From assembly GCA_900756715.1 (NCBI GenBank), contig CAAELC010000007.1:1-14824 (forward strand): DNA of 14,824 bases, written 5' to 3'. Under the pieces are notes generated by a model, which saw nothing but the letters and a program-made list of their open reading frames with translations, searched no databases and was not told the origin of the DNA. Source of the DNA: an uncultured Oscillospiraceae bacterium (lineage in GTDB: Bacteria > Bacillota > Clostridia > Oscillospirales > Oscillospiraceae). A program made the translations under genes and the position numbers. Of the stretch, positions 7,106-14,335 are shown one piece after another (position 1 is the stretch's first letter; each line of letters starts with the position of its first letter).

Positions 7106-7510
7106 ATGCTTTACACCATGATACAGGTCTGTAAAGAGACCAATATGACCTATCAGGCGCTGAAATTTTATTGCAACGAAGGGCTTGTTCCCAATGTCAA
7201 GCGGGATAGGAATAACCGCCGGGTGTTTGACGAGCGGGATGTTGCGTGGATTGGCAGCTTGATCTGCCTGAAAAAGTGCGGCATGAGTATTCAGGAGATG
7301 AAGGAGTATCTGGCGCTGTGCTTGCAGGGCGAGGCTACGATTCCGCAGCGGAAGATAAACAAACCGAGGCTTCTTCGGAAGCCTCGGTTCGTTTATCTAT
7401 ATATACCTTTTTGCTATGGCCGTGGCCATGGAACCTCCCGCGCAAACACCGCCTCATACCGCTGGCTGGCTGCGTCCCAGTTCAGCAGCGTGAGAAAAGC
7501 GTCGATATAG
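7106..7510 (+). CDS. MerR-family transcriptional regulator, C-terminally truncated
   Basis: DNA-binding regulator. Start at ATG 7106 is chosen because GAGGAAG lies 5 bases before it. Residues 1-72 form the MerR winged helix-turn-helix: MLYTMIQVCKETNMTYQALK, FYCNEGLVPNVKRD, RRVFDERDVAWIGSL, LKKCGMSIQEMKEYL. Family similarity stops at about residue 83 (EATIPQRK), exactly where the inverted repeat at 7354-7397 begins. The remaining 51 codons read through that hairpin and then antisense to the superoxide dismutase gene. The usual long dimerisation helix and effector-binding end are therefore missing, so it may be inactive or act as a dominant DNA binder. It faces a MerR-type promoter. The inducer is not predictable. 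Confidence 0.75.
   Translation: MLYTMIQVCKETNMTYQALKFYCNEGLVPNVKRDRNNRRVFDERDVAWIGSLICLKKCGMSIQEMKEYLALCLQGEATIPQRKINKPRLLRKPRFVYLYIPFCYGRGHGTSRANTASYRWLAASQFSSVRKASI
7354..7397. terminator. 20-bp inverted repeat with TTCG loop, bidirectional terminator
   Basis: Arms 7354-7373 and 7378-7397 match at 19 of 20 positions around a C(TTCG)G tetraloop, a very stable fold in plus-strand RNA. T-rich ends (GGTTTGTTTATC leftward, GGTTCGTTTATC rightward) fit a two-way rho-independent terminator. It starts 17 bases after the superoxide dismutase stop and most likely ends that transcript; it is also the point where MerR similarity breaks off. Confidence 0.75.
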
Positions 7511-8058
7511 GCGGCCCGGTCATCGCCGTAGGTCAGGGCATAGGCATGGCGGTAAAGATCCATGCAGACCAGCGGTCTCAGCGGCAGCGGGGTCATTTCG
7601 CCGTGGGTGGTGGTGATGACAAGACGGCCGTTAGAGGTGCAGCAAAGCCACACATAGCCCTCCCCGGTCAGCTGGTGTGCGGCCTGCCGCAGCAGCCGCA
7701 GCAGCTCCCCCATAGAGCCAAATTCCCGTTCTGCGGCCGCCAGCAGACGCCTGCCGGGCCGTGTGGTGCGCGGCGGAGCCATGGATGCAAAATACAGGCT
7801 GTGGTTGTAGTAGCAGCCTGCCGACTGGCCCAGCGCATCCTGCATGGACCGGGGCAGTTCGTCCAGCTGCAGCAGGATTCGCCGCAGTGACCAGCTGTGG
7901 TAGTTCGTCCATGGCTCCATGGCCCGGTTCAACTGTTGTGCGCAGGCCGCAAATAGCCTGTCGTGGTGGGTCAGCAGCGTGGCCCGGTTCAGCTTTGGCT
8001 CCAAAGCGCCTGAGGCATAGGGAAGCCGGGGCAGGGGAAACAGATTGTGTTGGGACAT
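7414..8058 (-). CDS. Divergent Fe/Mn-family superoxide dismutase
   Basis: Predicted to convert superoxide to oxygen and hydrogen peroxide in the cytoplasm; 214 residues, normal length, no signal peptide. The N-terminal domain begins FPLPRLPYASGALEP. By hand alignment to E. coli SodA the four metal ligands are kept: His31 (THHDR), His86 (YYNHSLYF), Asp167 and His171 (MDLYRHAY). The late motif YIDAFLTLLNWDAASQRY is typical. Several conserved second-sphere positions differ: His30 and Tyr34 (E. coli numbering) are Leu35 and Cys39, Trp169-Glu170 is Tyr-Arg, and the position that holds Gly77 (Mn type) or Gln69 (Fe type) is Cys82. Metal choice and activity are thus uncertain. Start ATG 8058 has GGAAAGG upstream. 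Its terminator is the hairpin at 7354-7397. Confidence 0.85.
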   Translation of the reverse strand: MSQHNLFPLPRLPYASGALEPKLNRATLLTHHDRLFAACAQQLNRAMEPWTNYHSWSLRRILLQLDELPRSMQDALGQSAGCYYNHSLYFASMAPPRTTRPGRRLLAAAEREFGSMGELLRLLRQAAHQLTGEGYVWLCCTSNGRLVITTTHGEMTPLPLRPLVCMDLYRHAYALTYGDDRAAYIDAFLTLLNWDAASQRYEAVFAREVPWPRP

Positions 8059-8215
8059 GGCGGCGCATCCTTTCCGAAAAAACGATGCTTCATTCTATGC
8101 GTCTTCCTTGCAGATGATGCTGTCTGCCGTGTACAGGGAAAAAGAAGCACGCTTTAAAGTTTCCCTTAGGTAGCGGCGCTATACTGACCTCATCACCAGA
8201 AGGGAGGCGGAGCAA

Positions 8216-8939
8216 ATGAGTGGTTCCGTTTTTGAGCGATATGAACTGAAGTACCTGCTGTCAGAATCCCAGCGGCGGGCGCTGGAGCAGCAATGGGGGG
8301 CCGGGTGCGTCCTGATATATATGGGGAAAGCACGGTGTGCAGCGTCTATTACGATACCCCGGACTTCCGCCTGATCCGGGCCTCTCTGGAAAAACCGGTT
8401 TACAAGGAAAAGCTGCGTCTGCGCAGCTATGGCCCGGCGCAGGCAGATCAGCCGGTATTTCTGGAACTGAAGAAAAAATACGATGGCGTGGTGTATAAGC
8501 GCCGCATCTGCCTTCCTCTTTATGAGGCAGTGAGGCAGAGTCGTTTTTCGCCGGGGCTGATCTGGCGCAGTCCGGCCAGATTGGCCGGGAACTGACCTAT
8601 TGCCGGGATTTTTACGGTGTCCTGCGGCCCGCTGCAGCCATCAGCTATGACCGCAGTGCGTTCTTCGGCAGGGAGGATGACAGGCTGCGCATTACCTTTG
8701 ACCGGTCCATTCGCTGCCGCTGGGAAAATCTGACTCTCAGCGCCGCGCCGTCGGGCACGCCGCTGCTGGAGGCGGGCCAGTCGCTGCTGGAGGTAAAGGT
8801 GCCCGGGGCTATGCCTCTGTGGCTCAGCCACCTGCTGGGTCAGCTGCATATCTGGCCGGTTTCCTTTTCCAAGTATGGTACGGCCTATCAGCGGATGCTG
8901 AAAAATCAAATAGAAATGAGAGGTGTTTTCTGTGCTTAA
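8216..8939 (+). pseudogene. VTC-domain polyphosphate polymerase with two one-base frameshifts
   Basis: VTC domains make or bind polyphosphate inside a charged tunnel. ATG 8216 follows AGGGAGGCGG. The complete family text is present but spread over three frames. Frame A: MSGSVFERYELKYLLSESQR. Frame B (from about 8295): IYGESTVCSVYYDTPDFRLI, LEKPVYKEKLRLRSYG, ELKKKYDGVVYKRR. Frame C (from about 8548): GQIGRELTYCRDFYGVLRPA, YDRSAF, RITFDRSIRCRWEN, LLEVKVPGAMPLWLSHLL and SFSKYGTAYQRML. The basic and acidic tunnel residues are all kept. Both shifts are explained by one missing base in a homopolymer, G6 at 8295-8300 and T5 at 8544-8548; restoring G7 and T6 gives one uninterrupted protein of about 240 residues. 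Either the gene was lost recently or the sequence has errors. The next gene overlaps its stop. Confidence 0.85.
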
Positions 8940-10657
8940 TACAGTTTTTAGCAGTATTTTCACAACCATGGGAACGGATTTGTTTCTGGGCAGCTTTTGC
9001 CTGGTGATGCTGGCGGCGCTGGTGCTGGCCGGAGCCATGTGCTTTTCGCTGGCGGCCTGCGGAAACGGAGCGTCCACCACAACGGACACAGCCGGGACAA
9101 TTACCACGGTGTCCAGCCAGACATCTTCTCAGAACGATCTGTTTACGGACCGGGATTATGACGCAAGCTATGAAACTGCTGTGACCATCACCCTCAGCGG
9201 CGACACCGCTGTGGCAAGCGGGGATGGAGTTGCTGTGGAGGGTACGGTCGTGACCATCACACAGGCCGGCACATATCTGCTGACCGGGGAGCTGACAGAC
9301 GGGCAGGTCGTGGTGGATGTGGGGGAGAGTGAGAAGGTGCAGCTGGTTCTCTCTGATGCCGCAGTTGCCAGCAGTACTTCGGCGGCACTATATGTCAAGT
9401 CGGCAGATAAAGTGTTCCTGACATTGGCGGCTGGCACAAAAAACGTACTTTCCACCACCGGCAGCTTCGTGCAGCGGGATGACAATCAGGTGGACGGTGC
9501 CGTCTTCTCCAAATGCACCCTGACCATCAACGGAAGCGGCAGCCTGGCGGTGGACTGTGCGCAGGGACACGGCATCGTCAGCAAGGATACCCTGAAGGTA
9601 ACCGGCGGCCAGCTGACGGTGCATGCCGCGTCCTCCGCTCTTACCGGAAAGGACAGTGTTCGCATTGCAGGCGGCACACTGAACCTGACGGCGGGAAAGG
9701 ACGGCATACATTCCGAGAATACGGATGACAGCGAAAAGGGCTTCCTCTACATTTTGGATGGCACCTTCAGCATCACGGCAGGCTCTGACGGTATGGATGC
9801 CTCTCAGAATGTGACCGTCAAGGGAGGAATCATTACACTGGCTGTGGGGGGATGACGGTATCCACGCCGACGGAGAACTGACCATCGTGAACGGCAGCGT
9901 GACCGTTACCGAAAGCTACGAAGGGCTGGAGGGACAGACTGTGAATATCCAGGGCGGCACAGTGTCCGTGACGGCATCGGATGATGGTATCAATGCTGCT
10001 GACGGCAGCACGGCGGCTATGGGGCCGGGAGCTGCGGGCAGCAGCTGCGCCATCCATATCAGCGGCGGCGAAGTCCGGGTAGATACCTCCGGCGACGGGC
10101 TTGATTCCAATGGCGATCTGACAGTAACCGGCGGCACGGTGTATGTTTCCGGGGCCTGCAATGGTGGAGACAGTGCGCTGGACTATGATGGCACAGCCAC
10201 CATCAGCGGCGGTGTGGTTGTGGCTGCAGGCTGCAGCGGTATGGCCCAGAACTTCGGCGCTGCATCTACACAGGGAAGCATTCTTTACACCTTTTCACAG
10301 ACCATGGCCGGCGGCACGGAGGTTACTTTGACGGACAGCAGCGGCACGGTGCTGGCGGCCTTTGCGCCGGAAAAGGAGTATCAGTGTGTGGTAATCGGTG
10401 CGCCCGGCATCACCGCCGGAAGCAGCTACACGGTGTCGGCGGGAGAAGAATCCGGCACGGTGACGATGGAGAGCCTGATTTATGGCGGCGGGAATATGGG
10501 CGGCGGAATGGGTGGCCGCGGCGGCCCATCCGGCGGCAATTTTGAGGACAAAAACGATACTGTCGGAGACGGAAACGGGTCTATGACGCCTCCGGACGGG
10601 AACAACCGGACCGGGAGAGGGACACCGGCGGCTCCGTCCGGCGGACAGCCGCAATAA
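8932..10657 (+). pseudogene. DUF4956-leader/carbohydrate-binding lipoprotein (Cthe_2159-like), one frameshift
   Basis: Extracellular carbohydrate-binding protein with a parallel beta-helix-like repeat pattern. GTG 8932 (AGAGG 8 bases before) overlaps the upstream VTC stop. The first 30 or so residues (VLNTVFSSIFTTMGTDLFLG onward) resemble the start of DUF4956 membrane proteins, normally the next gene after VTC. They run into a lipobox CFSLAAC and a Ser/Thr linker. Then come repeated turns such as GTVVTITQAGTYLLTGEL, DGAVFSKCTLTINGSGSL, HGIVSKDTLKVTGGQLTV, SDGMDASQNVTVKGG and DDGINAADG, as in DUF4353-type proteins. The end is Gly/Met- and Pro-rich. One extra G in G6 (9846-9851) stops the frame at 9855; with G5 it continues VGDDGIHADGELTIVNG through to 10657 (about 574 residues). 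It may be functional if the shift is an error. Confidence 0.78.
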
Positions 10658-10733
10658 AAAGCGGCAGAGCCGAAACCAGGAGTCAGAAACGAACACACAA
10701 GAAGCAGCATTGCAGGATAAAGCGCAGACGCAA

Positions 10734-10780
10734 AAGCAGCAGCCGGCACCGTGAAAAAATCACGGCACCGGCTGCTGCTT
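10734..10780. terminator. Large hairpin between convergent genes
   Basis: Arms 10734-10754 and 10760-10780 pair at 19 of 21 positions around AAAAA; the two mismatches lie together in mid-stem. It sits between the convergent ends of the carbohydrate-binding gene (10657) and bofA (10851). Only a short TTTT follows on the minus strand and TT on the plus strand, so it is a two-way terminator with weak tails. I see nothing else in 10658-10850. Confidence 0.65.
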
Positions 10781-10850
10781 CTGACGGAAGAAAAAGAGAA
10801 GCGGTCTGACCGGCTGCAGGCTGCAATGAAAAATTTGCCCGATGGATAAA

Positions 10851-11117
10851 TTATGTAAGCACCCACTGCACCAGAAGCAACAGGCCGAAGCCCGGCAGAC
10901 CAAGAACACCGATAATCACGGCATTGAAAAGATTCAGGCCCAGATGTAAACCGGTATAAACGCCGGTGGCGTTCAAAAGCCACAGGGCCGCAAAGCCAAG
11001 CGCGGTATTGGCCAGCACCTTCAGCGCCAGACGCAGCGGGGCGGCAAAGAGCCGCAGACATACCGCCGCCAGAAATAAGACCACAAGGGCCAGAGCCACT
11101 TTTTCTACAGGGGACAT
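10851..11117 (-). CDS. bofA: Pro-sigma-K processing inhibitor BofA family protein
   Basis: Small integral membrane protein, 88 residues. In B. subtilis BofA holds the SpoIVFB protease inactive in the forespore outer membrane until engulfment is complete. Three hydrophobic stretches are visible: EKVALALVVLFLAAVCLRLF, then VLANTALGFAALWLLNATGV, then FNAVIIGVLGLPGFGLLLLV. The core phrase ALGFAALWLLN and the C-terminal GLPG(F)xLLLL match the family. ATG 11117 follows GGGAGGCG and overlaps the end of the DUF2508 gene by 13 bases, so the two are translationally coupled. The same DUF2508-BofA order occurs in B. subtilis (yaaL-bofA), which supports the call. Sporulating host. Confidence 0.85.
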   Translation of the reverse strand: MSPVEKVALALVVLFLAAVCLRLFAAPLRLALKVLANTALGFAALWLLNATGVYTGLHLGLNLFNAVIIGVLGLPGFGLLLLVQWVLT

Positions 11118-11410
11118 TGTTCGCCTCCCTTCATACCGGCAGCCGGGATGCAGGCGGGCTGCGCTGACGGCGCGGGGGCGCTTTCCGGACGCAGGGACTG
11201 GCCGGAAAATACCTTCAGCCGCCGCAGCAGGTAATCGTAGCGGGATTTTAGGGCATTTATGTCGTAGATACTGGCTTCAATCAGGTCCGGCTCGGTGACA
11301 AAGTTGAACTTGGCGTAGGCACGCTGCAAAGCGCGGCCCGTCTGACACAGCTCCTGACGCAGCTCACTGAGACGCTGGGTTTCGGGGGTGAGTGTGGGTT
11401 GATGTTTCAT
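11105..11410 (-). CDS. DUF2508 family protein (YaaL-like)
   Basis: Function unknown. 101 residues, starting MKHQPTLTPETQRLSELRQE. The family core is LCQTGRALQRAYAKFNFVTE, PDLIEASIYDINALKSRYDY and LLRRLKV, an all-helical domain with the characteristic FN(F/Y)VT(E/D)PxLIEA segment. The C-terminal 25 residues are Pro/Ala-rich and poorly conserved. ATG 11410 has a strong GGGAGGAT 6-7 bases upstream. It is the first gene of a two-gene unit with bofA. A promoter upstream is not clear: a SigE-like TCATATT occurs, but the best -10 match lies too far from it. Confidence 0.85.
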   Translation of the reverse strand: MKHQPTLTPETQRLSELRQELCQTGRALQRAYAKFNFVTEPDLIEASIYDINALKSRYDYLLRRLKVFSGQSLRPESAPAPSAQPACIPAAGMKGGEQCPL

Positions 11411-11610
11411 GGCGATCCTCCCGGCATAAGCCTTACAATATATACTACTTGGAGTTTGGACAAATATGACGGGCTTTAACCGGAAGGAAAAGAAAAATTC
11501 CGGAGGATTTAATTCTTTTGTAACAATTCTTTATAAACTTTCGTAACATCCCGCTGGTATCTTAATACTTGCAAGAGACAAAACTTTTTTCATCAATCTT
11601 CCTACCATTC

Positions 11611-11650
11611 AAAGCAGAGGGCCGGTTTGGCTCTCTGCTTTATGGTTTTT
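11611..11650 (+). terminator. Hairpin with T-run upstream of the cysteine desulfidase promoter
   Basis: Arms AAAGCAGAGGGCC (11611-11623) and GGCTCTCTGCTTT (11629-11641) pair fully with one G-T pair around GGTTT; ATGG then T5 follows. It looks like a rho-independent terminator, yet no gene lies upstream of it on this strand between 10658 and 11610. It may be a leader attenuator or insulation. The remaining stretch 11411-11610 holds no gene; a CCGGAA/TTCCGG repeat at 11480-11503 is the only other structure noted. Confidence 0.55.
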
Positions 11651-11713
11651 ATGGGCGCATGACGGCGGAAAGAAAGACTATTGTGGAAAATAGGAATAAA
11701 TGCTGTCGCGGCA

Positions 11714-11742
11714 TTGACATAATTGTCGAAAAAGACTACAAT
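11714..11742 (+). promoter_or_regulatory. Sigma-A promoter of the cysteine desulfidase gene, with palindrome at -35
   Basis: Perfect TTGACA (11714-11719), 17-base spacer, TACAAT (11737-11742), 58 bases before the ATG at 11801. A short dyad GACA-TAAT-TGTC (11716-11727) covers the -35 box and could be a repressor site; that role is inference. Confidence 0.75.
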
Positions 11743-11800
11743 CTTTCTGTAGAGCCAAGCCAGTTTGTACCCAGCTCGGAATTTTATGGGAGGTTTCATT

Positions 11801-13063
11801 ATGCAGGAGTATTTTAAGTATTACCAAGAGGTGCTGCGCCAGCAGCTGATCCCGGCCACCGGGTGTACAGAGCCAATCGCCCTTGCGTATGCGGCGGCTT
11901 TGGCTAAAAAGGCCCTGCAGGCTCAGCCGGAGCAGATTACGGCTACGGTCAGCGGCAGCATCGTCAAGAATGTGAAAAGCGTTGTCGTGCCTATGACCGA
12001 CGGAATGAAGGGCATTGAGGTGGCTGTGGCAGCCGGTGTTGTGGCCGGCAATGCAGACCGGGAGCTGGAGGTTCTGGCCGATGCACCGGCAGACACGCCC
12101 GCGCGGATCGAGGCATTTCTGAAGGAATGTCCCGTGAAGGTGGAGCTGTCGAAGACAGGCCGGGTGTTCGACATCGAGATTGCGGCGAAGGGCGCAGGCC
12201 ACACATCCTATGTCCGCATTGCGGACAAGCACACCAATGTGGTTTCCGTGAAGCGGGACGATCAGGTGATGCAGGAAAAGGAGCTGGAGGAGCTTGGCGC
12301 GGACAATGAGGAACTGCTGGATGTGAAGAAAATCTACACCTTCGCACAGGAGTGCCGGCTGGAGGATGTGGCGCCGGTGATCGAAAACCAGATTACCTGC
12401 AACACCCGTCTGTCCAAGGAAGGACTGGACAATGCATGGGGCGCGGAAATTGGCCGGACGCTGCTCAAGAGCATGGCGGAGCCGGATGTGAAGCTGCGGG
12501 CCATGGCAGAGGCGGCGGCAGGCTCCGACGCCCGGATGAGCGGCTGCGACCTGCCGGCGGTTATCAACTCCGGCAGCGGCAACCAGGGCATGACCATTAC
12601 CATGCCGGTGGTGGTATACGCCAAAGAGTGGAATGTATCCCATGAGAAGCTGGTCCGGGCACTGGTGCTGGCCAACCTGATCGCGGTGCGCATCAAGCAG
12701 TCCATCGGTTATCTGTCCGCCTATTGCGGCGCCATCTGCGCGGGCTGTGCGGCGGCGGCAGGCGTGGCGTATCTGGATGGTGCCAGTGAGCCGGTGATTG
12801 AGCAGACGGTTATCAACGGACTGGCTGTTCTGTCCGGCACCATCTGCGACGGCGCGAAGCCCAGCTGCGCGGCGAAAATCGCCATGGCCGTCAATTCCGG
12901 CCTGCTGGCCTATGCCATGGCCAAGGACGGCAAAGCCTTTAAGGCCGGAGAGGGCATTATCAAGGAAGGCATTGAAAACACCATCGAGAAGGTGGGTATT
13001 CTGGGTCGCGAGGGCATGGGCGTGACCAATGATGTGATTCTGAACATCATGGTCAACGGCTGA
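11801..13063 (+). CDS. L-cysteine desulfidase family protein (CyuA/UPF0597-like)
   Basis: Cytoplasmic iron-sulfur enzyme expected to break L-cysteine into pyruvate, ammonia and sulfide; related to the serine dehydratase alpha domain. From ATG 11801 (MQEYFKYYQEVLRQQLIPAT) the product is 420 residues, a normal length. A TTG 36 bases upstream is in frame, but GGGAGG sits 7-8 bases before the ATG and decides the start. The substrate-end motif GCTEPIA (21-27), KNVKSVVVPMT, INSGSGNQG (255-263) and SIGYLSAYCGAICAGCAAAA (301-320) are typical. Cys22, Cys309, Cys349 and Cys356 have the spacing of the 4Fe-4S ligands I recall for the M. jannaschii enzyme. It is monocistronic, with its own promoter and the terminator at 13125-13169. 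Serine is a possible alternative substrate. Confidence 0.9.
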   Translation: MQEYFKYYQEVLRQQLIPATGCTEPIALAYAAALAKKALQAQPEQITATVSGSIVKNVKSVVVPMTDGMKGIEVAVAAGVVAGNADRELEVLADAPADTPARIEAFLKECPVKVELSKTGRVFDIEIAAKGAGHTSYVRIADKHTNVVSVKRDDQVMQEKELEELGADNEELLDVKKIYTFAQECRLEDVAPVIENQITCNTRLSKEGLDNAWGAEIGRTLLKSMAEPDVKLRAMAEAAAGSDARMSGCDLPAVINSGSGNQGMTITMPVVVYAKEWNVSHEKLVRALVLANLIAVRIKQSIGYLSAYCGAICAGCAAAAGVAYLDGASEPVIEQTVINGLAVLSGTICDGAKPSCAAKIAMAVNSGLLAYAMAKDGKAFKAGEGIIKEGIENTIEKVGILGREGMGVTNDVILNIMVNG

Positions 13064-13124
13064 TAGACGCGGAAGAGAAAAGCGCAGACGCTTTCTGAAA
13101 AGAGGCGGCGGCTGACATACATGA

Positions 13125-13169
13125 CCCTGCCGGAGGAAACAGGAGTGTTTCCTCCGGCAGGGCTTTTTT
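13125..13169 (+). terminator. Strong rho-independent terminator after the cysteine desulfidase gene
   Basis: Perfect 16-bp stem (13125-13140 with 13147-13162) around AGGAGT, followed by C and T6. It lies 62 bases after the stop codon and separates this gene from spoIID. Confidence 0.92.
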
Positions 13170-13174
13170 GCGGG

Positions 13175-13203
13175 GCATATTCTCTGGACACCGGGCGTAG
13201 GCT
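13175..13203 (+). promoter_or_regulatory. Candidate SigE promoter of spoIID
   Basis: GCATATT (13175-13181) matches the SigE -35 consensus KMATATT fully. After 14 bases comes CGTAGGCT (13196-13203), a partial match to the -10 consensus CATACANT. It directly follows the terminator and lies 24 bases before the spoIID start; spoIID is SigE-controlled in B. subtilis. The -10 match is weak. Confidence 0.45.
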
Positions 13204-13226
13204 TGAAAAAAGGAGGCGGATGACCA

Positions 13227-14240
13227 ATGAGACAGGCTGTACTTTCGGCAGCGCTGGCACTGACGCTGGTTTTCGGCGGGCAGTGGCTGCTGGCGGAACC
13301 GACAGACCGGGAGGCAGAGCCGCAAACGGCGGAGCAGACCCGGGAGGAGCCGGGCAAGACGCTGGACGGGGAGGCGGTTTTGCAGGTGTTTGACGGAGAA
13401 AAGACGGTGGAGATGACCATGGCAGAGTATCTGCCCGGCGTGGTACGGGGGGAGATGCCTGCAAGCTTTGAGGAGGAGGCGCTGAAGGCGCAGGCAGTGG
13501 CAGAACGGACTTTTATTTACTATCACATGGCGGGCGGACGGAAGGCAGCCCATCCGGAGGCGGACGCGTGCATGGATCATCGGTGCTGCAATGCATGGAC
13601 GGCGGCGGACAAGGCCGCGGAAAAGTGGGGAGACAAGGCGGCGGAATATGAAGAAAAAATCCAGAAGGCGGTGCGTGAGACGGATGGGCAGGTGATGCTG
13701 TATGACGGGAAGCCGATTCTGGCGGCATTCCACTCCTCCTCGGCGGGAGTAACGGCCAGCAGCGGCGATGTATGGGTGACGGATCTGCCGTATCTGAAAA
13801 GCGTGGAAAGCCCGGAGGGAGAGGGCAGCGTACCCAATTATTACAGCGTGAATACCTTCACGGGGCAGCAGCTGCGGGAGAAGGTGCTGGAAAGCTATCC
13901 GGAAGCGGTGCTGGAGGGACCGGCAGAAGGATGGATCACGGATGTGACGGAAAACGGATCAGGCCGGGTGGAAAGCCTGCGGTTGGGCGGCGTGCTGCTG
14001 AAAGGAACACAGGTGAGAAGCCTGCTGGGCCTGCGCTCGGCCTGCTTTACAGTGGAAAGCGGGGCGGACAGTGTGACCTTTCGGGTGACGGGGTACGGAC
14101 ACGGCGTGGGCATGAGCCAGTACGGGGCGAACGAGCTGGCAAGGCAGGGGAAGGACTGGCAGGAGATTTTGCAGTGGTATTATCAGGGCATCAGTATTTG
14201 CAGCATGGAGCAGAGAAATGGAGGCGGCTTTAGCGATTAA
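13227..14240 (+). CDS. spoIID: Stage II sporulation protein D (SpoIID), peptidoglycan lytic transglycosylase
   Basis: Cuts peptidoglycan glycan strands during forespore engulfment, acting at the mother-cell membrane with SpoIIM and SpoIIP. 337 residues from ATG 13227 behind AAAGGAGGCGG. A single N-terminal helix (residues 3-23) is a membrane anchor, followed by an acidic linker. The SpoIID domain follows: MAEYLPGVVRGEMPASFEEE with the probable catalytic Glu76, ALKAQAVAERTFIYY (86-99), a Cys cluster CMDHRCCNAW (115-124) in place of the usual CxxxxxCQAW metal-binding loop, FHSSSAGVTASSGDVW (168-183), and GYGHGVGMSQYGANELA (289-305). The extra Cys121 next to Cys120, where Gln is common, is a small oddity. 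It is a lone gene with its own SigE-like promoter. Confidence 0.93.
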   Translation: MRQAVLSAALALTLVFGGQWLLAEPTDREAEPQTAEQTREEPGKTLDGEAVLQVFDGEKTVEMTMAEYLPGVVRGEMPASFEEEALKAQAVAERTFIYYHMAGGRKAAHPEADACMDHRCCNAWTAADKAAEKWGDKAAEYEEKIQKAVRETDGQVMLYDGKPILAAFHSSSAGVTASSGDVWVTDLPYLKSVESPEGEGSVPNYYSVNTFTGQQLREKVLESYPEAVLEGPAEGWITDVTENGSGRVESLRLGGVLLKGTQVRSLLGLRSACFTVESGADSVTFRVTGYGHGVGMSQYGANELARQGKDWQEILQWYYQGISICSMEQRNGGGFSD

Positions 14241-14245
14241 AAGCG

Positions 14246-14274
14246 TTGACAATCGGAAAATGGGAGCCTATAAT
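14246..14274 (+). promoter_or_regulatory. Perfect consensus sigma-A promoter
   Basis: TTGACA (14246-14251) and TATAAT (14269-14274) are both exact with a 17-base spacer, starting 5 bases after the spoIID stop. It drives the small membrane gene at 14336, giving it vegetative expression independent of spoIID. Confidence 0.85.
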
Positions 14275-14282
14275 GGAAAAAA

Positions 14283-14299
14283 CAGGAGAGGAACTCCTG
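14283..14299 (+). other. Leader stem-loop in the 5' untranslated region
   Basis: CAGGAG-AGGAA-CTCCTG is a perfect 6-bp hairpin at the very start of the predicted transcript. It ties up an AGGAG sequence, while the true ribosome site AATAGGAGG stands about 6 bases before the ATG at 14336. It may protect the 5' end; a regulatory role is only a possibility. Confidence 0.4.
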
Positions 14300-14335
14300 G
14301 CGGGTTCCTGCTCCGAGCGGGAATAGGAGGCTGTC

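Noticed and set aside
7631..8068. Alternative frame on the minus strand over the superoxide dismutase gene
   Set aside because: The dismutase frame has the conserved ligands and a ribosome site; this one has neither.
11430..11475. SigE-like TCATATT and TATATATT before the DUF2508-bofA unit
   Set aside because: The elements are 18 bases apart, outside the usual 13-15 spacing, so I did not list a promoter.
11659..11817. Possible leader peptide with two adjacent Cys codons before the cysteine desulfidase gene
   Set aside because: Attractive as a cysteine sensor, but there is no ribosome site before its ATG, and the best promoter (11714-11742) starts downstream of its beginning.
11678..13420. 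Open frame of 580 codons on the minus strand
   Set aside because: Antisense to the cysteine desulfidase gene and into spoIID, crossing a strong terminator; composition rich in His, Arg and Cys without family text.
12910..13464. Minus-strand open frame spanning the terminator between the desulfidase and spoIID genes
   Set aside because: It is Pro/Arg/Ser-rich, antisense to two well-identified genes, and crosses a strong hairpin.
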